DNA of 64,000 nucleotides from positions 62,001 to 126,000 of the forward strand of contig JBARXY010000004.1 in the NCBI GenBank assembly GCA_049647585.1, in the 5' to 3' direction. This stretch comes from JAGQSZ01 sp049647585. Its GTDB lineage: Bacteria; Actinomycetota; Acidimicrobiia; Acidimicrobiales; Microtrichaceae. The position numbers were made by a program, and so were the translations under genes. Below, piece by piece: positions 40,747 through 49,147 of the stretch (positions are counted from its first letter, which is position 1; each line of letters begins with the position of its first letter). The notes beneath the pieces are model-generated. The model was not told the origin of the DNA and did no database searches. It was given only the letters and a program-made list of their open reading frames with translations.

Positions 40747-43001
40747 GACACCTGCCGCTTCCAGCCCTTGGAGTCGACGGTCCACTTGGCGTCGCCGGCT
40801 TCGAGGGCGTAGGTCTTGGAAAGGTGGTCGACCGAACCCCATGGCGACTCATGTCGAGGGAAGTCACCAAGCTTCTGGTCCTTGCCGTCGACGGTGAAAG
40901 GTCCGCTGTTGGAGAATTCGATGTCGCCCGACGACGGCGAGGCCCACGACACGCTGAACCCGTCGTCACCGCGTTCGACCCGAGGCGCGTTGGCCGTGAG
41001 CTTCGCCACGAAGGCGTCCAGATCACCATCAGCCTTGGTGCCTACCTCGACGATCCAGACGTTGTCGGGCCCGCCCTCGGCCACCAGGTCGAACGGCTTC
41101 ACCATGCCGCGAGTTGCGATCACCGCCGGGTCATAGACCCGCCAGGTCGGGGTGCGCCACGACCACAGTGCGATATAGGCACCGTTGCGTTCGCCGACGG
41201 TCCAGTTCCCGTCCTGGACAACCCGATCGAAGTGGTCCTGAGGCACATAGGCGTGGGTGAAGGGCCGGTAGCCGAACACCCCCCACACCAGCGGGTCGGT
41301 CTTCTCGTCCCACTTCGGTAGATACAGATGGACGGCGGTCCGCTCGAACTGCGCCGAACGCGGCATCGAAGCCTCGCCTGTCCAGTATCCGGGACGTCCG
41401 TCGTCGCGCCACTCGGTGCTGTGATCGACGTCGGTCACCGGGTGGTTGGTGAACATCATGGCGTTCTCATCGATCGCCGCCTGCCAGGAGTGGGCCTGGT
41501 CGCGCATCTCCCCCGGTCGATGATCGATCACCGACGCGAGCGAAACCTTGTCCTCTCTATAGGCATAGGTGTTGGCCTCGCTCAGGAATCCAAAGTTGAT
41601 GGCCGCGGCCCGCTCCTGGAGCCATGGGGCGACCCGCTTGGGGTCGTAGTCGTTGAGCGCCGCCATGAGCTTCACCTGGGAGAACAGCTTGGTATCCCAT
41701 AGCCGGAACTTGTTGCCCGCGGCGATGCCCGTCTCGGCCAGGGGCCACATCCCGATCGCTCCGAGACTCCACCAGAACGACAGGTTCGCAGGGTCGTCGA
41801 AATCCTTGCCGTAGGGGGCCTTCGGGTTGTCGACCACCGGGGTCGATCCGTCGAAGAACACGCCGTGGCGCTCCCTCACCACGCTCGGACCAGAGGCTGT
41901 TGCGATCTCGACGAGCGCCCGGGGAGGACGGTAACGGGTCGCCGCGCACAGGTAGGTGGCTCCACCGTCGGTCGCGGATGTGTACTTCGCGTCGGTGTCG
42001 TCGAAGACGAACTTCGCCGTGTCGAAGGTCGCCTCGTCGAGTGAGGACATCTTGTCCTTCTTGTAGGTGCGTCCACGGGGCGCCGTGTAGCAGCCGGCGT
42101 GATTGTGCGACGCCATGTCGAGCAGGCACAGGTCCATGCCGACAGCTGCAGCAGCTGCGATCTCGTCATCGCTCGACAGTTCCGAGAGCATCAGCAGCGG
42201 CGTGATGTTCTTCAACATGTAGACGTTGGAATGCCACTCGAAAAATCCGAGCTCGATGCGCTCCGCCACCCACTTGAGGATCTCGGGCTTCGACCGCTCC
42301 ATGTGCTCGGCGCCGGTCAGGCCTGTGACCGCGAACTTCCTGTCGGGCATCCGCTGACCAGCGAGATACTCGTTGGTCAGGTTGATGATGATGTGGTTCT
42401 CCGACCAGAACCACTGGTTGTCGATCCGGTCCGCAGGCAGTGGGTCGTCGTAGCGGTAGCGGTTGGCGACGAGTCGGTTCTCGATCTCGCCGAGCAGGCC
42501 TGGGTCGAGCCGAGTCATATCGGTGTCACCTTCGCCGAGATGGAGCAACCAGATGAGGTACATCAGATCGAAGTCTCTGGTGTCCTCCCAGCTGTCGATC
42601 TTGTCAAAGGACTTGGCCATCGCCTCGGCGGTCACAGCCGTCGGGTCCCAGGTGAACTTGGCGTCGCGCTCTGCCTTCAGCAGATGGGACGCCACGCTGG
42701 TTGCGTTACCCGGGCTCAATGAAGCCGTCGCAAACGTCAGATACGCGTCGACGCGCTCCTGGAACACGTCTTCGTCCATCAGCCCGACGCTCCCGGGTTC
42801 GATGAGCCCGGTCTTGGCCCCGCCGGTCGCGCCCCCGGACGCGTCCGTGCTCGAAGTAATACCTCCCGCCGAGTTGTCGTTGCTCGTGCAACCGGCGAGT
42901 CCGGCCCCGACCAGGGCGCCCGTCGATGCCAGCAGGAAGCGTCGGCGATTCAATGGGAGGCGGAGTGACCCGGTGGGTCGGAACTCAGGTGGTTTGGACA
43001 A
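40743..43001 (-). CDS. Tat-exported lipoprotein resembling an alpha/alpha-toroid polysaccharide lyase, family uncharacterised
   Basis: 752 residues. Twin-arginine signal NRRRFLLASTGALVGAGLAGC places the lipidated Cys near residue 38. Residues about 70-420 are helical and contain WFWSENHIIINLTNEYLAG, GFFEWHSNVYMLKNITPLLML, and CYTAPRGRTYKKDK, which recall the helical toroid and Asn-His/Arg/Tyr active sites of lyases such as chondroitin AC or heparinase-type enzymes. Residues about 450-752 look like beta-sandwich. It is not assignable to a named PL/GH family by eye. TTG 43001 has GGGAG 8 nt upstream. GTG or ATG alternatives lie inside the LacI gene. Confidence 0.7.
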   Translation of the reverse strand: MSKPPEFRPTGSLRLPLNRRRFLLASTGALVGAGLAGCTSNDNSAGGITSSTDASGGATGGAKTGLIEPGSVGLMDEDVFQERVDAYLTFATASLSPGNATSVASHLLKAERDAKFTWDPTAVTAEAMAKSFDKIDSWEDTRDFDLMYLIWLLHLGEGDTDMTRLDPGLLGEIENRLVANRYRYDDPLPADRIDNQWFWSENHIIINLTNEYLAGQRMPDRKFAVTGLTGAEHMERSKPEILKWVAERIELGFFEWHSNVYMLKNITPLLMLSELSSDDEIAAAAAVGMDLCLLDMASHNHAGCYTAPRGRTYKKDKMSSLDEATFDTAKFVFDDTDAKYTSATDGGATYLCAATRYRPPRALVEIATASGPSVVRERHGVFFDGSTPVVDNPKAPYGKDFDDPANLSFWWSLGAIGMWPLAETGIAAGNKFRLWDTKLFSQVKLMAALNDYDPKRVAPWLQERAAAINFGFLSEANTYAYREDKVSLASVIDHRPGEMRDQAHSWQAAIDENAMMFTNHPVTDVDHSTEWRDDGRPGYWTGEASMPRSAQFERTAVHLYLPKWDEKTDPLVWGVFGYRPFTHAYVPQDHFDRVVQDGNWTVGERNGAYIALWSWRTPTWRVYDPAVIATRGMVKPFDLVAEGGPDNVWIVEVGTKADGDLDAFVAKLTANAPRVERGDDGFSVSWASPSSGDIEFSNSGPFTVDGKDQKLGDFPRHESPWGSVDHLSKTYALEAGDAKWTVDSKGWKRQVS

Positions 43002-44049
43002 GGTCGTTTCTCCCTGGACGATGACGGGCGGGTCTGCGGGTTGTTGGCGGGGCGCCGCTGGTGGCACGGGCGACGAGTTGTGGTGCGAGGGTGGTCAGAA
43101 GTAGGCCAGGCCTATCTGCGAGCAGGTCACCGAGTCGACGGCGGGCAACTACACCGAGTTCTTCGAGCGGCGCAGCGACGCTGGTGAGTGGCGGCGAGGT
43201 CATCGTTGCCAGTGCAACCCCGTCGGAGCCGACAACCGAGAGTGAGTCCGGGACCGACCGTCCGGCCTCTTGGGCGGCGACGAGTAGACCGGCGGCCTGA
43301 AGGTCGTTGAACGCGACCACGGCGGTCGCTCCGGACCTGGCCACGTCGGCAAAGGCCGACCGCCCTCCCTCGAAGGTCGCCGGTGCGGGGCCGATGAGTT
43401 TGATGCGACACCCCGAGGAGTCGACCTTTGCGGCAATACGCTCGACCGCCCGGTCCCGGCGCGAGGCTGACCAGTAGGCAGACGGTCCGCGTACGACTGC
43501 GACGTGGCGGTGACCCAGCCCGAATAGGTGGTCGATAGCGGCGCGGGCGATGGCTTCCTGGTCGACCACAATTCCGACGATGCCCCGCGAGCTCCGGTTG
43601 ACCTGCACCACGGGCACCGTTGCGGCCACAAGATCTGTGATGGGGGTGACCGCAACGAGTCCGTCCACCTGGCGGCTCAGCGTGGACAGGGCGAGGCGCT
43701 CCTCGGCCGCGTCGGCCCCTGTGTCCGCGATGAGGACGGCAAGACCGTCGCGTCGGGCGTCGCCCTGGATGGCCCCGACGATGGCTCCGAAGTACGGGTT
43801 GGTGATGTCAGGGACGAGCACGCCGATGGCGTCGCTGCGGCCACTGACCAACTGCCGAGCCGATCGGTTGGGCACAAATCCGACGGCCTGTACGGCATCG
43901 AGGACCGCTGCCCGAGTGTCCTCCGCCACCATGTCCGGCCGGTTCAGCGCGCGCGACACGGTCGCCGGGTGCACGCCGGCACGCCGAGCGACGTCGTGAA
44001 TGGTCGGTGGACGACCGGATGAACGGGTGGATGGATGCTCGGACGCCAA
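42985..44049 (-). CDS. LacI-family transcriptional regulator
   Basis: 354 residues. N-terminal helix-turn-helix TIHDVARRAGVHPATVSRALN, followed by the hinge and a periplasmic-binding-protein-like sensor domain with IGVLVPDITNPYFGAIVGAI and VVAFNDLQAAGLLVAA. The effector is probably a sugar or sugar acid. TTG 44049 is the only start before the DNA-binding domain. It overlaps the lipoprotein gene by 17 bp and its own operator lies 21 bp upstream. Confidence 0.92.
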   Translation of the reverse strand: MASEHPSTRSSGRPPTIHDVARRAGVHPATVSRALNRPDMVAEDTRAAVLDAVQAVGFVPNRSARQLVSGRSDAIGVLVPDITNPYFGAIVGAIQGDARRDGLAVLIADTGADAAEERLALSTLSRQVDGLVAVTPITDLVAATVPVVQVNRSSRGIVGIVVDQEAIARAAIDHLFGLGHRHVAVVRGPSAYWSASRRDRAVERIAAKVDSSGCRIKLIGPAPATFEGGRSAFADVARSGATAVVAFNDLQAAGLLVAAQEAGRSVPDSLSVVGSDGVALATMTSPPLTSVAAPLEELGVVARRRLGDLLADRPGLLLTTLAPQLVARATSGAPPTTRRPARHRPGRNDLVQTT

Positions 44050-44069
44050 GGCCGTGAGCGTACCAACTG

Positions 44070-44085
44070 CTGCAAACGTTTGCAG
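44070..44085. promoter_or_regulatory. LacI-type operator between divergent operons
   Basis: CTGCAAACGTTTGCAG is a perfect 16-bp palindrome with the central CG typical of LacI/GalR operators. It lies 21 bp before the lacI-like start and 29 bp before the aldolase start, so it can control both operons. Confidence 0.8.
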
Positions 44086-44114
44086 GAAGTTGTCGGCGCC
44101 GCGAGACTCCCCAC

Positions 44115-45173
44115 ATGCCCAAGCCAGATCTGGCCGCTGATGTCCACCGACGGATCCGCTACCGGCGCCACCCCTGGGGCTGCGCCGCGGTCCTGCTGCC
44201 CCACCACCGGGACGGCGCCGTCGACTGGGAGTCGTTCCGGGTTCTGCTGCGCCACACGGTCGACGCGAGGCTCACTCCTGCGGTGAACATGGACACCGGT
44301 TTCGTCCAACTCCTCGATGACGCCACCCGGTCCCAGGTGCTGGTCACCACCGTCGAGGTGCTGGCCGAAAAGCGCGCCGACAGCGCCGACAGAAGTGCCG
44401 GGGACGGGATCGCTTCGGGTGACGCGTTCCTGGCGGGCGCGTTCGTCGCGGACCGACCCGGCGATGCATTCAACTTGGGGCGGTACGCGGAGGAGCTTCA
44501 GAAGGTCCGCGACGCCGGTGGTACCCCGGTCGTGTTCCCGTCCTATGGGCTCAACGCGCTCGATCCCGCCGATTGGGTGGATGCCCACAGCAGTTTCGCC
44601 GAGTCGTGTGACCGGTTCATCGCATTCGAACTCGGGGAACAGTTCGTACCGTATGGCCGGATCTACCCCGTCGATGCATACCGAGAGCTGTTGGGGATCG
44701 ACGCCTGCATCGGCGCGAAGCACTCCTCGCTGTCGCGGGTCGCCGAGTGGGATCGTCTGGCTGTTCGCGATGAGGTGCGGCCCGATTTCCATGTCCTCAC
44801 CGGCAACGACCTGGCGATCGACATGATCTGTTGGGGCAGCGACTACCTGCTTGGGCTTGCGGCCTTCGCTCCCGACCATTTCGCCGCTCGGGATCGGGCA
44901 TGGGCGACAGGGGACCCGTCGTTCCACGAGCGCAACGACCTGCTGCAATATCTCGGCGCGTTCTCGTTCCGCGAGCCCGTCCCCGCCTACCGTCACGACG
45001 CAGCGTTGTTCTTGCATCACCGCGGGTGGATCGGCTCCTCCGAGGTTCCCGCGGGCGCGCCGACGCGACCGGCGTCAGACCTCGACGTACTTGCCCAGAT
45101 CGCCCATGACCTGGGCTCATTCGACCTGGCGGCCGGCGATCTTGGCGCCGTTAGCCTGGGAACGGTTCAGTGA
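44115..45173 (+). CDS. Dihydrodipicolinate synthase-family aldolase/lyase
   Basis: 352 residues. The Schiff-base lysine lies in ACIGAKHSSLSRVAEW near residue 200, and GTPVVFPSYGLN supplies the conserved Tyr. Members cleave or form pyruvate-containing keto acids, for example sugar-acid aldolases. Being divergent from LacI suggests a catabolic aldolase rather than lysine synthesis. The start lies 29 bp after the operator and has a poor ribosome-binding site. Coupled to the next gene by GTGA. Confidence 0.88.
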   Translation: MPKPDLAADVHRRIRYRRHPWGCAAVLLPHHRDGAVDWESFRVLLRHTVDARLTPAVNMDTGFVQLLDDATRSQVLVTTVEVLAEKRADSADRSAGDGIASGDAFLAGAFVADRPGDAFNLGRYAEELQKVRDAGGTPVVFPSYGLNALDPADWVDAHSSFAESCDRFIAFELGEQFVPYGRIYPVDAYRELLGIDACIGAKHSSLSRVAEWDRLAVRDEVRPDFHVLTGNDLAIDMICWGSDYLLGLAAFAPDHFAARDRAWATGDPSFHERNDLLQYLGAFSFREPVPAYRHDAALFLHHRGWIGSSEVPAGAPTRPASDLDVLAQIAHDLGSFDLAAGDLGAVSLGTVQ

Positions 45174-46633
45174 GCAGCCGTCGCCCCGACATCATGCAGA
45201 TCAAGAAGCTGGCGTCAGCGGCCGATCTGGTTTCGCGAGCCGATGAGCTTGCGATCGACCTTCCCGTCGACCTCGACCTGGCGGCCGGGCAGGACAGCCC
45301 CCTCGCCCAACCTTTGACCGTCACCGACGGCAGTGCCGGAGACCTCCACATCGGCAACCGTTGGACGGTCCTGCCCATGGAGGGTTGGGACGGGACCACC
45401 GATGGACTCCCCACGGATCTGGTGCGTCGCCGCTGGCGTCGCTTCGGGGAGAGCGGCGCCAAGTTGATCTGGGGTGGGGAGGCAGTCGCAGTCGAAGCGT
45501 CGGGCCGGGCCAACCCGCACCAACTTGCGATTGTCGAAGGGGCGGGTGCCGCGCTTTCAGCGTTGCGCGGCGAACTCGTCGACGCCCACAAGCAAGCCCA
45601 TGGACGCAGCGACGACCTCGTCGTCGGACTTCAGCTGACCCACTCGGGACGCTGGTCCAGACCGACCGGGGACCCGGCTCCCCGCACGGCTTGGACCCAC
45701 CAAGAGCTCGATAACCGGCTGGATATCGGCCCCGAGGCGGTCTTCTCCGATGACGAGTTGGACCACCTCGTGACCCGCTACATCGAGGCCGCGGTCGTCG
45801 CGGCCGATGCCGGCTTTGATTTCGTTGACGTGAAGCACTGCCACGGATACCTGCTCCACGAACTCCTGGCGGCCGCCACCCGACCCGGTCGTTACGGCGG
45901 CGCCCTCAGTGACCGGCTGCACTTCCTCACCGCCGTGGTTGAGGGCATCCGGTCCGCCCGGCCCGAACTTGCACTCGGCGTGCGACTCTCCGCCTACGAC
46001 TTCCTCCCCTACGAACCCGGCCCCAACAGCCGCGGCCGACCGGTCGCTACGGAGGGCCTGCCGAGCCCGTTCGGTAGCGACCCAACCGGCACCGCAGTCG
46101 ACCTGAGCGAGGTCCACCGGGCGCTGACCCGGTTCCGGGAACTCGGCATCGGGATGGTGTGTGTCACCGCCGGCAGCCCGTACTACAACCCCCACATCCA
46201 GCGACCGGCCTATTTTCCGCCGTCGGACGGCTACGCGCCTCCGAACGATCCGCTGGTAGACGTTGCCCAGATGTTGAAGGTCACCGCTGAACTCGCCCAC
46301 GAGCATCCCGACATTGCAGTGGTGGGCAGCGGCTACTCCTACCTCCAGGATCACGTCGCCAATGTTGCTCAGGCGGTCATCGGTCGGGGGGATGCTGCCT
46401 CGGTCGGACTGGGGCGCATGGTTCTGTCATATCCCACCCTGCCCTCGGACGTCCTCGCCGGCCGACCGCTGCAACGACGGTCGATCTGTCGCACCTTCAG
46501 CGACTGCACCACCGCACCTCGTCACGGACTGATCTCGGGTTGCTATCCCCTCGACGAGGAATACAAGAACCGCCCCGAACGACTAGAGCTGGCGGCCATA
46601 AAGAGGCGCACGCGCACCAGGGTCCGCGATTGA
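45170..46633 (+). CDS. Old Yellow Enzyme-like NADH:flavin oxidoreductase
   Basis: 487 residues, longer than the roughly 370 of simple OYE barrels because of an N-terminal extension of about 60 residues. FMN/active-site elements: RWTVLPMEGWDG, LIWGGEAVAV, LQLTHSGRWSRP, VDVKHCHGYLLHELLAAATRPGRYGG, and GLGRMVLSYP. The C-terminal SICRTFSDCTT has two Cys but no full Fe-S set. GTG 45170 overlaps the aldolase stop. It may reduce an unsaturated product of the pathway. Confidence 0.87.
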   Translation: MSSRRPDIMQIKKLASAADLVSRADELAIDLPVDLDLAAGQDSPLAQPLTVTDGSAGDLHIGNRWTVLPMEGWDGTTDGLPTDLVRRRWRRFGESGAKLIWGGEAVAVEASGRANPHQLAIVEGAGAALSALRGELVDAHKQAHGRSDDLVVGLQLTHSGRWSRPTGDPAPRTAWTHQELDNRLDIGPEAVFSDDELDHLVTRYIEAAVVAADAGFDFVDVKHCHGYLLHELLAAATRPGRYGGALSDRLHFLTAVVEGIRSARPELALGVRLSAYDFLPYEPGPNSRGRPVATEGLPSPFGSDPTGTAVDLSEVHRALTRFRELGIGMVCVTAGSPYYNPHIQRPAYFPPSDGYAPPNDPLVDVAQMLKVTAELAHEHPDIAVVGSGYSYLQDHVANVAQAVIGRGDAASVGLGRMVLSYPTLPSDVLAGRPLQRRSICRTFSDCTTAPRHGLISGCYPLDEEYKNRPERLELAAIKRRTRTRVRD

Positions 46634-46729
46634 TGGCGGAAGCCTCTACCAGTCCCGGGCGAGCAGCCGACATGGCGTCGATTTTGTGATCCAAGGTCGC
46701 AAGACCGATGTAGCTCGGGTCGCCTTCGT

Positions 46730-47293
46730 TCAACCAAGGACGGCAGGCACCAGGACGTTGCGGACGAAACGAAGTTCTTCGTCCGCATCACGGCCCGGCA
46801 TCGAGAGCAGCGACACGACGGCTCGCACGGTCCACCGCGCCGCCTCACTGATCTTCGCTCCGACAACCGTTTCCCTGTTGCCGAGAAACTCTTCGGCCAA
46901 CGATTCGATCACCTCCGAGCCTGCTGCCAAGTCTGCCGCAATCCCGGCACTCGCGGGGTTGAACCAAGTTGCCAGAAGTGGGTCTGCGCGCACCGCTGCA
47001 ACTGCTTTGAGCACCGCTGTCTCGAGCTGTTGCGCAGGATCCTCGATATCGGCCACCTGTACAGCCAGTTCGGCTCCGATTCGACGCGCCGAGCGTTGCA
47101 CGAACGCCATGCGGAGAGCATCCCGGTTGGGGAAGTAGCGGTAGAGAGTTGCCCTCGAACAGCCCGCCGTTTCTGCAACCTCGGCCATCCCGACCGTTGC
47201 GACCCCCGCCTGCGCAAACAGCTCACCCGCGGCATCCAGAATCCGCGTAGCCGCCAAGTCTTGGCGGGCAGCACCGAGCCAAGTGCCAGTCAC
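46730..47293 (-). CDS. TetR-family transcriptional regulator
   Basis: 187 residues: ILDAAGELFAQAGVATVGMAEVAETAGCSRATLYRYFPNRDALRMAFV is the TetR DNA-binding domain. GTG 47293 overlaps the P450 stop (GTGA), so it is the second gene of the P450 operon and likely its autoregulator. It resembles the P450-linked TetR proteins of actinobacteria. Confidence 0.88.
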   Translation of the reverse strand: MTGTWLGAARQDLAATRILDAAGELFAQAGVATVGMAEVAETAGCSRATLYRYFPNRDALRMAFVQRSARRIGAELAVQVADIEDPAQQLETAVLKAVAAVRADPLLATWFNPASAGIAADLAAGSEVIESLAEEFLGNRETVVGAKISEAARWTVRAVVSLLSMPGRDADEELRFVRNVLVPAVLG

Positions 47294-48498
47294 AGCCCTG
47301 CGTCCGCAACGAATGGGAGAGTCTCGTACCGCCGTACGAAGTTGCCGGGTGCAAACACTCCAGCTTCGTGGTCGACGGCGAACCTGGGACACCTGGCCAG
47401 CAACTCCTCGATCGCCACCTTTCCCTGGAGACGAGCTGCCGCGGCGCCTAGGCAATGGTGGGCTCCGTAGCCAAAGCTCAGTATCGTCCCGGTCTCACGG
47501 CCTACGTCGAAGTCCTCGGCAGTTGGTCCGAATTGCCGTGGGTCTCGATTCGCTGACGCATAGAGCAGCATCACCTTGCGGCCTTCGGGAATCGTTCGTC
47601 CGTGGAGTTGAACCTCGCGGGTGGTCGTGCGAGCCAGACCCTGCACCGGGGCGGCGAGTCGGAGCATCTCATCCACGGCGCCGTCGATCAGAGCCGGATC
47701 ATCGAGGAGCCGCTGTCGTTGGCTGGGATGGCGCGTGAGCAACTCGGCGCCAACGCCCAAGAGTCCGGTAGTGGTGTCATTTCCTCCGGCGACCATCGTG
47801 AAACAGAACCCGAGGACCTGAAGGATCGGTATGTCAGGCGCACCGGTCGCCACGAGTGCGGAGACGGTGTCGTCGCCTGGCTCGCTCCGCCTCCGATCGA
47901 TCAGTGCGGTGAAGTACTCGAACAGTTCGCCCACCGCATCGGCGGCCGAGAGGACGTCACCCGCGGCGTTGGATGCGACGATACTGGCCGTCCAACCATC
48001 AAAGCGTCCCCAGTCCTGAGGCGGCACACCCAGGTAGTAGGCCACAACGAAACTCGGCATCGGTTTGAACAGTTCGGCGACGATGTCACCTGAGCCGGCA
48101 GTCCGAATGCGCTCGATGCGCTCCGCCACGAAGCTTCTCACCATGGGTTCGATCTCTGCGACATGGCGGGGAGTGAAGCCCTTTCCCACCATCCGTCTGA
48201 ACGCCGTGTGCTCGGGCGGGTCCATCATGACCATCGGTGAGATCTCGTCGATGCCGGCGGTCTCCCGCTCGCCATAGTGGAACGTCAGCCCCTGGGCGGA
48301 GGAGAACGTAGCGCTGTCACGGGCCGCGGCGAACACGTCAACGAAGCGGGACAACACCCAGTAGTCGCCGTCGATGACGTGGTGGGCCGGATCGTGGTCG
48401 CGCAGGGACGCATACATGGACCATGGGTCCCGCCAGCCCTCATCTGAGCGTGGAACGAAAGCCGCCGGGTCGATCTGATCTGAGACAAACACAGTCAT
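47290..48498 (-). CDS. Cytochrome P450
   Basis: 402 residues, soluble bacterial type. I-helix MVAGGNDTTTG, ExxR in DEMLRLAAPV, and heme ligand loop FGYGAHHCLGAAAARLQ with the cysteine thiolate near residue 350. The start resembles CYP125/CYP142-like and other sterol or lipid hydroxylases, but I cannot assign the substrate. No ferredoxin is adjacent. The ATG lies 6 nt after the -10 and is probably leaderless. Confidence 0.93.
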   Translation of the reverse strand: MTVFVSDQIDPAAFVPRSDEGWRDPWSMYASLRDHDPAHHVIDGDYWVLSRFVDVFAAARDSATFSSAQGLTFHYGERETAGIDEISPMVMMDPPEHTAFRRMVGKGFTPRHVAEIEPMVRSFVAERIERIRTAGSGDIVAELFKPMPSFVVAYYLGVPPQDWGRFDGWTASIVASNAAGDVLSAADAVGELFEYFTALIDRRRSEPGDDTVSALVATGAPDIPILQVLGFCFTMVAGGNDTTTGLLGVGAELLTRHPSQRQRLLDDPALIDGAVDEMLRLAAPVQGLARTTTREVQLHGRTIPEGRKVMLLYASANRDPRQFGPTAEDFDVGRETGTILSFGYGAHHCLGAAAARLQGKVAIEELLARCPRFAVDHEAGVFAPGNFVRRYETLPFVADAGL

Positions 48499-48504
48499 AT
48501 GTCT

Positions 48505-48534
48505 TATCTATGAGTCAAAGAGGTCCAATGTCAA
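48505..48534 (-). promoter_or_regulatory. Promoter of the P450-TetR operon
   Basis: On the minus strand TTGACA (48534-48529), 18-nt spacer, TAGATA (48510-48505), then 6 nt to the ATG at 48498. The imperfect element TCATA-N9-TATGA overlaps the -10 and is a possible TetR site. Confidence 0.55.
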
Positions 48535-48546
48535 GTGTCCCGTGGT

Positions 48547-49077
48547 TCACCCCCTACCGGCAGCCCGTTCGGTTGGCGGGTGATTCCGCTCCTCGGCATC
48601 GTGCGATGCGTCCAGATCGCTCACGTCACTCAACCGCAGACAACGGAAGGAACTGCTCACCTCCGCCGCCTCGATCGGATCGATGACGACGCAGAGATGG
48701 TCGCCTCCTTCGTCCAGAAGAGTCGCCTTGCGACCCCAGAAGCGATTCGGACAGTCGGTCAGGAGCGGCACCGAACCGTCAACGGACTCGAGCTGCAGAT
48801 CCGCGAACTTGTCGACATCGTCACCGCTCTGCGTGCCAAAGTGGACGGCCAAATCGCGCTGGTCGTGGGCCAGGAAATGAACCGCAAAGGTCGTCGCCAA
48901 TTGTGCGACGCGACTCGTGTGGTTGGCCTTCGACAACCACACCACATAGCGCCCGGGGTTGATGCTGGACTGGGAATGGAACCCCACCAGGCAGCCAGCC
49001 CGCTCCGTGCCTACCGCCGTGGTCACGACGATCATTGGCGGATCTAGAGTCGACATGAGTTGCTGGAAGGAATCCAT
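48547..49077 (-). CDS. Flavin reductase-like protein
   Basis: 176 residues. The N-terminal PMIVVTTAVGTERAGCLVGFHSQSSINPGRYVVWLSKANHTS is the flavin-reductase (FMN-binding split barrel) pattern, followed by FAVHFLAHDQRDLAVHFGTQSGDDVDKF. It would use FMN or F420-like cofactor. Encoded upstream of the P450 operon on the same strand with a 48-bp gap, but not obviously co-transcribed. Could donate electrons or act independently. Confidence 0.82.
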   Translation of the reverse strand: MDSFQQLMSTLDPPMIVVTTAVGTERAGCLVGFHSQSSINPGRYVVWLSKANHTSRVAQLATTFAVHFLAHDQRDLAVHFGTQSGDDVDKFADLQLESVDGSVPLLTDCPNRFWGRKATLLDEGGDHLCVVIDPIEAAEVSSSFRCLRLSDVSDLDASHDAEERNHPPTERAAGRG

Positions 49078-49147
49078 GATTTGGGTTTAGCGCACCGGGT
49101 CGAGGATGATCCCGTCGCGCCAAGCGGCTACCGGTACAGTTCGACAT

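Noticed and set aside
45557..46354. 265-codon minus-strand frame antisense to the OYE-like gene
   Set aside because: Gly/Val-rich shadow. The OYE motifs on the plus strand are clear.
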